DNA of 64,000 bases from Pseudo-nitzschia pungens (GCA_037355855.1 CM074760.1:6874501-6938500); one strand, 5' to 3'. Numbered from the stretch's first letter, positions 9,808 to 19,660 are shown. Numbers and translations are program-made. The notes: generated by a model not told the origin, from the letters alone.

Positions 9808-10062
9808 CTTAGGGCAAGGCAAGTGCGAAAGGCAATGTAGGATCGTATGATCCGTACCATTGACCCAAGCCTACCATTGTCCAGTGCCGTAGTGAACAGA
9901 GCTGAACAGTGAGGAATGAGCAGGTACAGTAGAATGTAGAGCAGTAGGCAGAGTTGCTAAGCAAGGGTCTTTGGTACGGATACTATTCTCATTGTTTTCG
10001 CAAAGAGCGAGCCGTAAAGCTGTCTTCGTGAATGGACCGACAATGGCGGTCTGAGAAAAAGT
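9808..10062 (+). repeat. Split direct repeat A2
   Basis: This is the 255-bp copy of A1 and begins immediately after B1. The B1A2 junction has the sequence expected at the closure of a circular intermediate. Confidence 0.93.
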
Positions 10063-10082
10063 TCCCACCCATTCCCACCCTT

Positions 10083-10333
10083 GCGATGCACCTTTGCAAC
10101 TGCTTCTAGCATGGGACTTAAGCCCTGCTACGTGCAGTCGCATATGCGATCACACTTTCTCTCTAGCAGCTTTGTTAGCCCGCCAAACCTATGTATCATA
10201 GTTAGTATACCTATACATAGGACCGCAGGTCCCATAGCTCCTAGGAGGGTTGGTCAACTAGCAACACGACACCTTCAGACCGGTAGTTGCTGGCCAGACG
10301 AGACGGCGCCCGGGAATTGGGCATAGCAGATTC
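10083..10333 (+). repeat. Split direct repeat B2 and right end of the element
   Basis: This is the 251-bp copy of B1. The element ends at CAGATTC; target DNA resumes with GAGTGCAACA. Confidence 0.92.
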
Positions 10334-10990
10334 GAGTGCAACAACGAGGGAGTCGATTTGTTAAGAGAGGCACAACGATGCGGGAGTCGATTTGCTAAGA
10401 GAGGTGCTTAATTAAAATTATGCTTGCTGTCCTCCCCCCTATATTATCGACGCGTTGCTGCTGCTTGCTGTCCCCCCCCTGTATTATCGACGCGTTGCTG
10501 TTGCTTGCTGCTTGCTGTCTCCCCCCCCCCTGTATTATCGACGCGTTGCTGCTGCTTGCTGTCCCCCCTGTATTATCGATGCGTTGCTGCTGCTTGTTGC
10601 TGCTTGCTGTCCCCCCCTGTATTGTCGATGCGTTGCTGCTGCCTGTTGCTGCTGCTTGTTGCTGCTTGCTGTCCCCCCTGTATTATCGACGCGTTGCTGC
10701 TTGCTGCTGCTTGCTGCCCCCCCCTGTATTATCGACGCGTTGCTGTTTGCTGTCCCCTGTATATCGACGCGTTGTTGCTGTTTGCTGTTTGCTGCCCCCC
10801 CTGTATTATCGACGCGTTGCTGCTGCTTGCTGTCCCCCCCTGTATTATCGACGCGTTGCTGCTTGCTGCTTGCTGTCCCCCCTGTATTATTTGCGAAGAG
10901 AGGGGCAACGACGGAGTTGATTTGCTAAGAGTGCAACGACGAGGGAGTCGATTTGTTAAGAGAGGCACAACGACGGAGTTGATTTGTTAA
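10334..10990. repeat. GAGTCGATTTG(C/T)TAAGAG repeat family flanking the insertion
   Basis: Copies of GAGTCGATTTGCTAAGAG with GGGCAACGA linkers occur at 703-745, 10334-10410 and 10905-10990 (with GTTGATTTG variants). They form the substrate into which the retrotransposon integrated. The minisatellite sits within them. Confidence 0.75.
10424..10890. repeat. Minisatellite, about 40-bp unit
   Basis: About ten copies of CTGTATTATCGACGCG are present, each followed by TTGCTGCTGCTTGCTGT-type variable sequence and a run of six to ten C. All frames are open, which produces several overlapping spurious ORFs. It lies between the retrotransposon and the right inverted arm. Confidence 0.9.
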
Positions 10991-11210
10991 AAAAAAATTT
11001 TGCAAAGAAAACTCGCACTTTTTCTGTCCGTTGAACGAAACTCGCATTTAATGCGAGTTGAAGTCCCGTGAAAACTTGCACTTTTTGGTCTGAAAAAAAG
11101 TGCAAGTTTATCCCCCTAAAATTGTGCTCCAAAAGGGGGATGAGCATTGACCAGGTCGACTTAAAATCGCGCAGTCTGCGCGAAATATTTTCAGTTCCGG
11201 AAGGTCCAGA
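10990..11210. repeat. Right arm of the large inverted repeat
   Basis: The reverse complement of this arm resembles 353-715. The outer end GTTCCGGAAGGTCCAGA at 11194-11210 pairs with the left end. Inside are GCGCAGTCTGCGCG, AAAAAGTGCAAG and GCGAGTT units in inverted orientation. Confidence 0.6.
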
Positions 11211-11450
11211 AGTAAGATTTTCGTTATTTCCGCCAGGGCTCATGATTTTCATGATCCGCAATCTTTTCGTCCTTCATTCAGCAACACTAACAACCAACAA
11301 TAACAACTCCTCCATCTTTACCGTAGAGCGAACTACAGTTTATCAACCAACAAAGCCGAAAACGAGATCATTAGACTTCTCACTGCATTATTTACTTCGT
11401 ATTTCTTATTTGCAAGGAAGCAGTACGTGTGGTGTAGTACGGTACCAACA

Positions 11451-12068
11451 ATGAAGATTCTATTTGTCCAAACCGGAGGAACCATCGACAAGGATTACCC
11501 CAGGACCACCAACTGATGGGGATTCGAGATCTCGGAAGAGCCGGCGTTTCGGCGCTTGCTGAACGAACGGCTCTCGAATCCACCTCCCTCCTTCGGCTAC
11601 GAATGTCTCTCGGTCTGCCGCAAGGACAGCACGGAACTAACCGATTCCGATCGCTCGGAACTGGTGCGGTGCCTGGAAGAGGCAATCGCGGTCTCCCACC
11701 CCCAACCCCCGGACGGGATCGTCGTCACCCACGGAACGGATACCATGGAAGAAACCGCCCGGTATCTCGCAGAAGCCCAAGCGCTAGCCCGAGACCGAGG
11801 CAGAAACGAGTTGTTTGGAGGGGTGCCGGTGCTGATCACCGGTGCGATGCGGCCGGAACGATTCTCCAACAGCGACGCCGATTTCAATCTGGGAATGGCG
11901 GTCGGGGCGATCCAGCTGCTGCCGCCGGGATTCGTCGGGATTTGTATGCACGGACGGGTCTTGCGGCACGACGACATCCACCGGGACCTCGCCACGGGGC
12001 AATTCGGGGCCCGTTCGTCTCCTCCCGAGGCGACGAACGGGGACGGGAGTTTGCGAGTGAGCGAATGA
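11451..12068 (+). pseudogene. Short L-asparaginase-like protein with in-frame TGA
   Basis: The ATG at 11451 opens MKILFVQTGGTIDKDYPRTT, the classic N-terminus of the asparaginase family with its TGGT nucleophile loop. After residue 21 the codon at 11514-11516 is TGA, and the same frame then continues to 12068. That continuation includes SVCRKDSTELT, the second active-site loop VVTHGTDTMEETA, LITGAMRPERFSNSDADFN and GMAVGAIQLLPPGFVGI, all family hallmarks. Full length would be about 205 codons, matching short bacterial-type members. Only one base (for example GGA to TGA) separates it from an intact gene. The options are a recent nonsense mutation, stop readthrough, a sequencing error or allelic pseudogenisation. 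If functional it would hydrolyse asparagine or a related amide. Confidence 0.85.
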
Positions 12069-13319
12069 GCAGTCGATCAATTGATCGATCGATCCGATCG
12101 ATCGATCTATAAATTAATAAACAACGCAATGGATGAGATGGATTCTCGGTGTCGTTCCACCAACCACCACAAGGAACTCTGTCTGGTTTGGAACATTGCG
12201 AGATGCAATCCGCAACCTACTTGGGGAGCCGAGCGTTTGGGTTCCAAAATGGAATTATGGTCGGTTTCGAAAAGTCAGGGATTGTTGATATTTAGACTAT
12301 TCGTGTCTGCAGTTTGGAGCGCAACTTTGCACGATTTCCGGAAAAAACAGTGGGCACGAATGAATCGGCCACCCGATGCACGGTTTGCGCCAAGGGGGTC
12401 GAGAGATGTTCTCGAACGACCCTGTCTCGTTGTCCCGCGCGCATCGGGACAGGCAGCAAACGCTGCATTCGATTGGTCACCAAGACCTGTTTGCGTTCCG
12501 CTTGTACCGTTGTGATTGACTGCGCGCACACGTACGTCTGCTGTTGGAACTAGTCTGCAAGGAAAAAAAACACTCATGGATTGCGAGTTTTGGAACGGAT
12601 TTGTTCCAGTGTCCGTCATCAGAGCCATCGTATCATCATCTTTTGTCAAGGTTCCATTATTTAGAGTTTTTGAGAAAGAGATAGATGCAACGAATGCCGG
12701 GATCTCGTTTGGAACATCAGAAACTCCCGGACCGTCGATCTATATCGGCTCAGTATGGGTTTTGACTGGGTTATCGGAAAACAATGATACAAAAGATATA
12801 ACGAGTCTATTTTTATTCATGAATTTTGATTGGTATTATAGTTAATATTCGAATGTACGTTTGGATTTGAATTCAAAACCGCAATGCATCCGTGTCGTTC
12901 AGCAGTAGTACTAGCCTGCCTTTTGTATTTCTTTTTTCGTGTTTGTTTTCGTTTCTGGGATTGCACCGACTCGCATTCCGCTAGCTTCTTGGTTTGTAGA
13001 TTGAGATTTCGCACTGTGTCATCACTAGTTTGTCTTACAAGCATTTCGCACATAGCAAAAGATCTGCCGTCGCCGTCCTCGCTACACCTCCGCAAAACTC
13101 AGTCAGCGGAAGCAAAGCACCAATTTGTAATACGTTATCATCCCATCACCACTCAATCAATCGCAATCGAGAAGCCAAACCGAGGACCCGACCTCTCTCG
13201 GTTTGGGGAGGACATTCCGCTGCGTTGTGCTGTGTTGTATCGTGTGTCTGTATGTTTGTCGTTTCGTTTCGTTTCGTTTTTGCCACGCAAGCTGCGCGAT
13301 GCGGCACAGCAGGGTGCCC
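12069..13319. other. Intergenic region between convergent genes
   Basis: No supported gene. Small ORFs near 12080-12650 and 12880-13570 lack recognisable motifs and overlap each other in several frames. It includes an ATCGATCGATC-rich patch at 12073-12110, just after the asparaginase-like stop. Confidence 0.5.
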
Positions 13320-14441
13320 TCAGGACAAGCGCGATCGCTTGTGGCGAGATGCGGACGCCGACGCCGACGCCGAACCCGATGCGGACGGTGGCGGAGGAGG
13401 AGGGGGCGGACGGGGGCTCCCGGCTCCCCGTGTTGGTGTTGGCATTCGCGTCGGCGACGATCCGTCCTGGCCGCTCCGGAGGAGGCCCAGGGCAACGCGT
13501 ATTTTTCGGACGCTCTCCGTGTCGGAGGCCTTCTTGTCGGCAATCAGGTCGATCATCTGAACGGAAATACTGACGAGGGCCTCCAATTCGTCGTCGGCAT
13601 TGCCACCGTCGTCCGCCAGAAACAAAGTCTTGCCCCAGTCCCCGTTCGTCGGCTCGACCCCGATGAAATTGCAGGCCAGGTAGACGCAGGCGTTCGCGAT
13701 TTGCTTGGCTTCGAACTGCAGGCACAGCGACGTGTGGTAGCTGTCGTTGGCAATGTTCACGCTGTACTGAGTTATCGTCTCCGCCATTTTCAGACCTCTG
13801 CCGTCATCGGTCGGTTCCGCCGACTTGGCAGCGTTGTACCTGAGCTTTCGCGTCTTGACGAGCTTCTTGATGTGGTCCATGAAAAATTTGTAGGGATGGT
13901 CTATGGAGAGCTCGAATCCGATCGTGTGCAGAATGATTCGCTCCAGCAGCAGGATCCGCTCCTTGAGCTTCAAGAATTCTTCCCCCTTGGTGTCCAGATT
14001 TCCGGTTGATTCTTGGGCAGCGGCACCATTGCCACCAGCAGAAGTCTCTTTCGGGCCGCCGTTTCGTTGCTGGGACAAGCGTCCGGCCTGCATCGCTCGG
14101 GTCTTGAGCTTGTAGCAATCCTGGATGACCGTGTTGAGCTTTTTGGGAGCCTCTTCGGTCTTGGCCGCCAGGACCAAGGCCGCCACGGCCACCTCGAAGC
14201 GGTCGTGCTCCTGAAAGGCGTGCTTGGCGTAGAATCGGTGGAAAAAGACCATGGCGGTTGCCACCGCGTATCGGGGGAGCCTCAGGACGCGGCCCGCTTC
14301 CTCGATGAACCGACAGGTTCTGCGGCGTTTGTCGGATTCCTCCTTGCTCGTCATGCCCTTTTTGATGGACGGGAGCTGGCTAATGTCGAAGGATGCCGTT
14401 GTTGTTGCTTTCGCTGTTGCTGCTGCGGAGACGGCCGGCAT
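13320..14441 (-). CDS. Cyclin T/K-like protein
   Basis: This 373-residue protein starts at the ATG at 14441; an open frame upstream has no ATG. It carries two cyclin boxes. The first is KEESDKRRRTCRFIEEAGRVLRLPRYAVATAMVFFHRFY followed by EVAVAALVLAAKTEEAPKKL (about residues 30-100). The second starts near FELSIDHPYKFFMDHIKKL and includes ANDSYHTSLCLQFEAKQIANACVYLA. This order and the H.F/R-rich first helix are typical of transcriptional cyclins of the T/K/L group, partners of CDK9/CDK12-type kinases that phosphorylate RNA polymerase II. A Gly/Asn-rich insert separates the boxes. The C-terminus is low complexity: P8, an (SA)n run and a basic tail RHKRSRLS that could be a nuclear signal. No intron is needed. 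Confidence 0.9.
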   Translation of the reverse strand: MPAVSAAATAKATTTASFDISQLPSIKKGMTSKEESDKRRRTCRFIEEAGRVLRLPRYAVATAMVFFHRFYAKHAFQEHDRFEVAVAALVLAAKTEEAPKKLNTVIQDCYKLKTRAMQAGRLSQQRNGGPKETSAGGNGAAAQESTGNLDTKGEEFLKLKERILLLERIILHTIGFELSIDHPYKFFMDHIKKLVKTRKLRYNAAKSAEPTDDGRGLKMAETITQYSVNIANDSYHTSLCLQFEAKQIANACVYLACNFIGVEPTNGDWGKTLFLADDGGNADDELEALVSISVQMIDLIADKKASDTESVRKIRVALGLLRSGQDGSSPTRMPTPTRGAGSPRPPPPPPPPSASGSASASASASRHKRSRLS

Positions 14442-16107
14442 TTTTGTAGTGTATTGTAGTATATTGTAGTGTAGTGTTTTGTACTGCACGTATAGCGGAA
14501 CGGAATGAGGAAGTTATTACTATTCGATACTCTTTCCGAGAGGCACCGAGAAAATTGCGGAGAAAGAAGTTAGTTAGTCCGGCGGAGATGAAGATGACCG
14601 ACTACGGTATTGGTCTTGTTGTCAATGCGATTGATCGGTTGGACGCGCACGCGATGGGTTCAATCGAGGCTTGTTGATGATTCACTATCTTTTTGGCTAA
14701 GTTCGGCTTCGCCTTGTGGTGTTGTCTGGCGATGCGATTGTTGCGAGTACTTTCTGCAATTGAACCGCACGAACAGCGGATGGTCCGGGATAGCAATGGA
14801 ACTGAGGGTAAGGTTACCTGGTAATTACGTAATGCAAGACCTGCCGGTAACTACCTAACTCGTACCGTACTGCCAAACTACGGACGATACTCACTCCGGG
14901 TAAGGTTATCGTATTGTTGTGCTTTTCCCTGTTCCCTGTTTTGAAATCAACGCTGCTGAAGCAATCTCAACAGTAATACGGTATCATAAAAATACGATGT
15001 GCTTTAAGACGTAACCTTACTTTGAGGTATGACTGGTAAGGGGTTGAATACCGGTACGTACGGTATTGAATACTGTACTCAACAAGTTTTAACTCGTGGA
15101 GTAAGGTTAGCGGCTCATCGCTTCGTGTTGTTCCGGTTGGCGAGGTATGTTCGGTTCGACAACTTCGAACTCATAACTCGCAACCCACAACAGTAGCCAA
15201 CCATACCGGTATTCATGTTGTACGTGCGTGTATGTTATCAAAAGAGAAAACTATTGTACGGTAAGGTTTACGAACTTCTAGTAGAAGTACGAAGTATTAT
15301 TTTTATCTCTCGACCTTAAAAATTAAAGAAGCCTCTTCATTGATCATAAGACTTACCGTACGAGTTTTACTCCCACAAAGTTCCACTCCGAAGAATGTCA
15401 TACCGTACCGTACACATCTTTCTCCACAGTGACTCACAGAATCATTATTTTGAGATGAGCTAATTTCGATTGGGATTTTAGGGCAACGCACGTTGCAACA
15501 CGATCCCCATGGGCTGCGCCCCAGGCCCACGCAGATGACAAAGATGTCAAAATGCTGCACGTTACTCATTCCGACAGGGAGCAGGGACAGGTGATAGGGA
15601 TTGTATTGAAGAAGTGTTCAACCTCAATCAAACGTTGGCCGGGTGCTTCTTGGAGTGGCGTACAAACTAGTCGAAACCGCCATCTACTTTGATCCTTGGG
15701 AAACGAACCTTCGTACCTGTTGCAAACGATATTTGTTGTTGAGACTCGAGGGAAATTATCATGAGCACTGGCAATGGCAATGGCAATGGCAATGATACAC
15801 GCACAGATGCTATACTGCCGTGTCGTGAAGAGCTGATATCCGACCAATAGTCGGCGAGAAGTCAACACAGACGACAAAAAAACCGACACCAGCACTGGTG
15901 GTTACACCAACAAGGATGGTTTTTGTCCCGGGCGATTTCTTCTACGATTCCACCACCCAACGTTCTGCACGAGTGTAGTTTGTCGTTGGACGGAATCACT
16001 CACTCACACACTCACTCACTCCTCGACAGCTTCCCTCAGAATTGTCATTATTTTAGTGCGTCAACTCTTCCAGGAGAGGTTGAAAAAAAAAATCAAACAT
16101 AGACAAC
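14442..16107. other. Intergenic region with a cluster of GTAAGGTTA motifs
   Basis: No gene supported over 1.6 kb. Copies of GTAAGGTTA or its complement lie at 14808, 14900, 15012 and 15101, with a near copy at 15260 and TACGAAGTA at 15288. Palindromes such as TACCGGTA and CGTACG are frequent. TGGCAATGGCAATGGCAATG occurs near 15770. Confidence 0.5.
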
Positions 16108-16858
16108 ATGACCCACTCAGAAACAGAAACAGAAACAGAAACAGAAACAAAACCAATCACATCAAAAGCCATCACCATGTCCGGAGACGAAGGAAAAACC
16201 GCAACAACCCCCACAACGGGAAAAGATGGATCGACCACTGTCGGGCAAGACAATAGCGAGAGCGAGAGCAAGGTTTCAAAAGCAAGAACAACGCCACCGG
16301 CAACGCCAAAAAATCTGCAAGGACAACCGCAGGCGCAACGCCGCCAAGGGCTACGGCCGACAGCAACTCCTCGAAAAAGAACCAGAACAACGAGAGCATA
16401 ATCATAATCATCATCATCATCATCATCATCATCATTTGGATTCGAAAGGGGTTTGCGACAAGGAGAAATGCCGTACCGCATCGAGAAGAGCGCCAAAGTG
16501 TCCGGCGCATCGCATTTCGGGAATGGGAACCGAGACTTGGACGGTTCGTCCCTCGGGTGACAGAGCGATGGTCCGCTGGCAGCACGCAACGCCAGAAATG
16601 ATTGGAATGCGAGAACAAGACGCAATCGTTTTCTCGTCTGAGCAGCCATGGGGGTATCGCGGTGGGTCGCTGGAACCTCATCGCAATTCCAGAGAACCGA
16701 TTTCCATTATTTCATCAGAAGTAGGACAGGGACCAAAAAATAATCATGAAATCGTTCAGAAGTATATAACTGTATGTACAAATCCGCAAAACTGTGTTCG
16801 AAAGGACAAGATGGAGCCTGGCGCTGTATATTTCCACGCCTTGATGAAAACTCTGTGA
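16108..16858 (+). other. Possible broken or repeat-shifted gene with (ATC)n microsatellite
   Basis: An ATG at 16108 opens a frame beginning MTHSETETETETETKPITSK, S/T/E rich, which stops at 16401. A second frame through 16275-16390 reads SKNNATGNAKKSART and has more host-like codons. An (ATC)n tract at 16402-16436 puts all three frames into Ile, Ser or His runs. Downstream, one frame continues to 16858 with KEKCRTASRRAPKCPAH, and another reads FGFERGLRQGEMPYRIEKSAK. I recognise no family. It may be a low-complexity gene with one or two frameshifts, an intron I cannot place, or noncoding sequence. Confidence 0.3.
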
Positions 16859-17159
16859 CAACTAGATTGCATCAACCATCATTGTAATTTTGTATCTTGG
16901 TGAAAATTCTGCATCATAATCATCATTTATGGATTTCGTTGTTTTGTGCATGTGTACATGTAGAGAAAGAAAGGTCTATGATTATTTTATTTATTCTATA
17001 GCATCCGTAGAGGCGGTGGCGGCGGCGGCGGCAACAGAGCAAACCTTGGGGAGGAACATGGTCACTACTTCCTCAAGTCCCTTTCATCCCCACCCAAAAC
17101 AACGACAACGACTACAACGACTACAACGACGACAACCCAGCGCTGCCGGCTTGTCCTCC

Positions 17160-19430
17160 TCAGCACTGCCCGTGCGCCAGATAGACCTCCAGCAGGCTGG
17201 TGGTGGACTGATTGAATCCCTGAACCGTCGCTCCCGTCCGCCGAGACCCGGCCAATTGCTGCCGTATCTTGGAACTCATGGTGCAGCCCAGCTGGATGCC
17301 GTACTGGTCAAAGCTGTTGATCCCCCACAAGAATCCCTGGACGGCCGTCCGGTGCTCGTACAGGGCGACCAATTGGCCGACACTGAAGGGATCGAGCCGG
17401 GTCATGAGAATGCTCGAGGAGGGCCGGTTTCCCGAAAAGACCATGTGCTCCCGCAATCCGTCCGGGACGCCCTCCTGCACCAGGTCCATCAGTTCCTTTC
17501 CGTAGGCCAGCGCATCGGGCTGGCCGAAAAAGTTGCACATGAGCTCGTCGTGGCTCGAAACGGCCTCCCCGGGCAGTTCCAGCGGGCAGGGCGATTCCAT
17601 AAAGCCGATAAAGTCCGCGGGAATGACGCGTCCCTGGTGCATGAGCTGGAAGAAGGGATGGTTGGTGGTCCCGCCGCCCGGTTCGCCGAGTCCGATCTCC
17701 CCCGTCTGGTGCCACAGCTCGGTCCCGTCGACCGCCACGCGTTTTCCGTTCGATTCCATGTCGACCAGCTGCACGTACGTCGACAATCCCCGGAGGGCTT
17801 CCGCGTAGGGAATGACGGCACGCGTCGTGTATCCCATAAAGGTCGAATTCCACACCCCCAGGAGTCCCAGCAAGACGGGAATGTTGTCCCGGAGCGGGGC
17901 GTTGAAGAAGTGTTCGTCCATGTCGTGGGCGCCACCCAGGAATTCCGAAACGATTTCGTAGGAGTATTGGAGGCTCAACGGTAGTATCCCGACCGCGCTG
18001 CAGACGCTGAAGCGACCAATGACCCAGTCCCAGATCCGAAAGAGGTTTTGTTCGGGAATGCCCAGGCACTGGTCGGGGGAGGTGGAGCAGGTGACGCCCA
18101 CGATGTGTTTCTCGGTGATTTCGGATTCCGGAATGATTTCCCCGCCGGGACACGACTGGAGCTTGGACACGAGCCAGTACCGGATGCTCCGGAAATTGGA
18201 GAGCTCGATCGTGTTGGCAAAGTCCTTCGAGACGACCACCAGCAGCGTTCGCTCCGGATCCAGGTTCGCCGTCGTCAGGAAGGTATCCACGGGATCGATG
18301 CTGGACATAAAGTGGAGGCGGCGTCCCTCCGCCGCCTTGGAGGCCCGCTTGTCGGCCGATAGCGCCCGGTGCACGAATTCGATGCCCAGGTGCATCCCTC
18401 CCGAGGAGGAAACCACGATCGTGTCCGTGATCCGCTTGTTGGTCACCCCCCTCAGGCCCACCGAGTGATCCGTCGAGCGTATCTGTTTGCTAAAGGCCTC
18501 GATGCGCTCCCGGACTTGGTGAACGGCCTCCAGGACATCGACGGAGCATTCCTGGGACGAGTCCACCGAGGTCTTGGAGGCTTGTGTATTGTTGCTGCTG
18601 CCATTGGCATTGTTATTGTTGTAGGCATTGTCGTTGTCGTTCTTTTTGTCCCGGCTCCTCATCTTGACGGGAGGAAAGTCGTACGCCTTTGGCATTCTCA
18701 GAACGTGGTGCAGGACGGGTTTGTCCTCGGTGACGTTGATTTTTTCTCCGGTCCGAAAGGCCTCCCTCCGCTCCGTAAAGTGCACGGCATCGGCCAGATC
18801 GAACAAGAGTTCCATGGTTTCTCCCGTGACTTGCTGCCGCGAGTAATCCAGGAGCATTTTCGACCGGTTCCCGAATCGCTGCAGCAAGTATTGTTGTTCG
18901 TTGGTCTCCTCGAGATCGTCGTGGTCGTGATCGCTGTTATCATCGTGATCGTCGTCGTCATCATCGTCGTCCTCGTCCCGTGCCATGTCGAATTCGTCCA
19001 TGCTGTTGGGCCGGTGCAATCCGACACTGCTGCGCCGATAGTAGTGGTCCCGATACGCGACTTGCTCGTGTTCGTCGGCATACTCGTCGTGTTCCAGAAG
19101 CGAGGAGGGCAATGTTGAGGAGGACCAGGCGGAGAGATGCACCGCCGTCAATCCCGAGCAGCGCGCCGTGTCGTTGCAGAGATGCCGCAGGTGGAGCTTT
19201 TCGTCGCAGTGGAATTCCGCAGCGGCGTTGTGGAGGGCGTCGAACTGTGGAACCTCGGTGCACTTTGGGTAGTACATGTACTGGTTCTGCTGCTGGTGCC
19301 AGTGGTATCGGCCGCCTTGGTGGTCCCCAAAGTAGTGGCTCGGTTGATTCAAGGAATCGAAGCTCGACATCCACGATCCGTACGAGGTGTGCTGCGTTCG
19401 CCGCTGGTGGTGATGCGACGAGGACGTCAT
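17160..19430 (-). CDS. Glucose-6-phosphate isomerase paralogue, probably non-catalytic
   Basis: This 756-residue protein starts at the ATG at 19430. An N-terminal extension of about 190 residues is His/Gln rich, then acidic (D8HDDNSDHDHDD). The GPI fold follows: INVTEDKPVLHHVLR, an Asn-rich insert, the sugar-isomerase sheet, GRFSVCSAVGILPLSL, GLLGVWNSTFMGY, GEPGGGTTNHPFFQLMHQG and VQGFLWGINSFDQYGIQLG. Arg of GR(Y/F)S, Glu of GEPG and His of HQG are kept. However, the catalytic lysine of G(V/I)xLGK is Cys716. The phosphate-loop GGSDLG is GGMHLG (Met346), and SKTFTT is SKDFAN (residues 401-406). True isomerases of any kingdom keep these, so this looks like a pseudoenzyme or an enzyme of changed specificity. 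No targeting peptide is evident. Confidence 0.92.
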   Translation of the reverse strand: MTSSSHHHQRRTQHTSYGSWMSSFDSLNQPSHYFGDHQGGRYHWHQQQNQYMYYPKCTEVPQFDALHNAAAEFHCDEKLHLRHLCNDTARCSGLTAVHLSAWSSSTLPSSLLEHDEYADEHEQVAYRDHYYRRSSVGLHRPNSMDEFDMARDEDDDDDDDDHDDNSDHDHDDLEETNEQQYLLQRFGNRSKMLLDYSRQQVTGETMELLFDLADAVHFTERREAFRTGEKINVTEDKPVLHHVLRMPKAYDFPPVKMRSRDKKNDNDNAYNNNNANGSSNNTQASKTSVDSSQECSVDVLEAVHQVRERIEAFSKQIRSTDHSVGLRGVTNKRITDTIVVSSSGGMHLGIEFVHRALSADKRASKAAEGRRLHFMSSIDPVDTFLTTANLDPERTLLVVVSKDFANTIELSNFRSIRYWLVSKLQSCPGGEIIPESEITEKHIVGVTCSTSPDQCLGIPEQNLFRIWDWVIGRFSVCSAVGILPLSLQYSYEIVSEFLGGAHDMDEHFFNAPLRDNIPVLLGLLGVWNSTFMGYTTRAVIPYAEALRGLSTYVQLVDMESNGKRVAVDGTELWHQTGEIGLGEPGGGTTNHPFFQLMHQGRVIPADFIGFMESPCPLELPGEAVSSHDELMCNFFGQPDALAYGKELMDLVQEGVPDGLREHMVFSGNRPSSSILMTRLDPFSVGQLVALYEHRTAVQGFLWGINSFDQYGIQLGCTMSSKIRQQLAGSRRTGATVQGFNQSTTSLLEVYLAHGQC

Positions 19431-19520
19431 GGCTGTTGAGTTCAATCAATCAAAATGGAATACAGAGAATGAAATGAAATGAAATGGCATCTAGTGAAAT
19501 CCAACGATACTGTACTGTTT

Positions 19521-19524
<4 letters not shown>

Positions 19525-19552
<28 letters not shown>

Positions 19553-19660
19553 GATGGGTTGCGAATGAAATGTCAGAACGTTTCGTTGTTAATTTTTGAT
19601 TGATTGATACAGTACTTTTTTGTTTGATTGGTCGGTTGGTCGGTTGGTCGGTCGGTTGGT
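19525..19660. repeat. (GT)n microsatellite and (GGTC/GGTT)n tract upstream of the GPI paralogue
   Basis: A run of about 13 TG dinucleotides ends near 19552. It is followed at 19628-19660 by GGTTGGTCGGTTGGTCGG-type sequence. Confidence 0.85.

Larger units (their letters stand above)
746..10333 (+). mobile_element. Complete PAT/Ngaro-like (DIRS order) tyrosine-recombinase retrotransposon
   Basis: The 9588-bp element has split direct repeats in the order A1 - ORFs - B1 - A2 - B2. A1 (746-1000) equals A2 (9808-10062) at a constant offset of 9062. B1 (9557-9807) equals B2 (10083-10333) at offset 526. B1 and A2 abut exactly, and 20 bp separate A2 from B2. This arrangement is diagnostic of PAT/Ngaro-type YR retrotransposons, in which the B1A2 junction is thought to regenerate the ends of a circular intermediate. 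The ORFs in order are gag-like, RT/RNase H, tyrosine recombinase and an unknown. No integrase and no LTR are present. The repeat copies look identical, so the insertion is probably young. No target-site duplication is visible, as expected for a tyrosine recombinase. Confidence 0.93.

Noticed and set aside
10420..10990. Three overlapping Cys/Leu/Ala-rich ORFs
   Set aside because: They read the same minisatellite in three frames with no bias for one frame.
11514..11516. TGA as a selenocysteine codon
   Set aside because: The position is not a catalytic Cys site in the family and no SECIS-like element was identified downstream.
12081..12649. ORFs on both strands after the asparaginase-like gene
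   Set aside because: They overlap one another, lack motifs and have no consistent codon bias.
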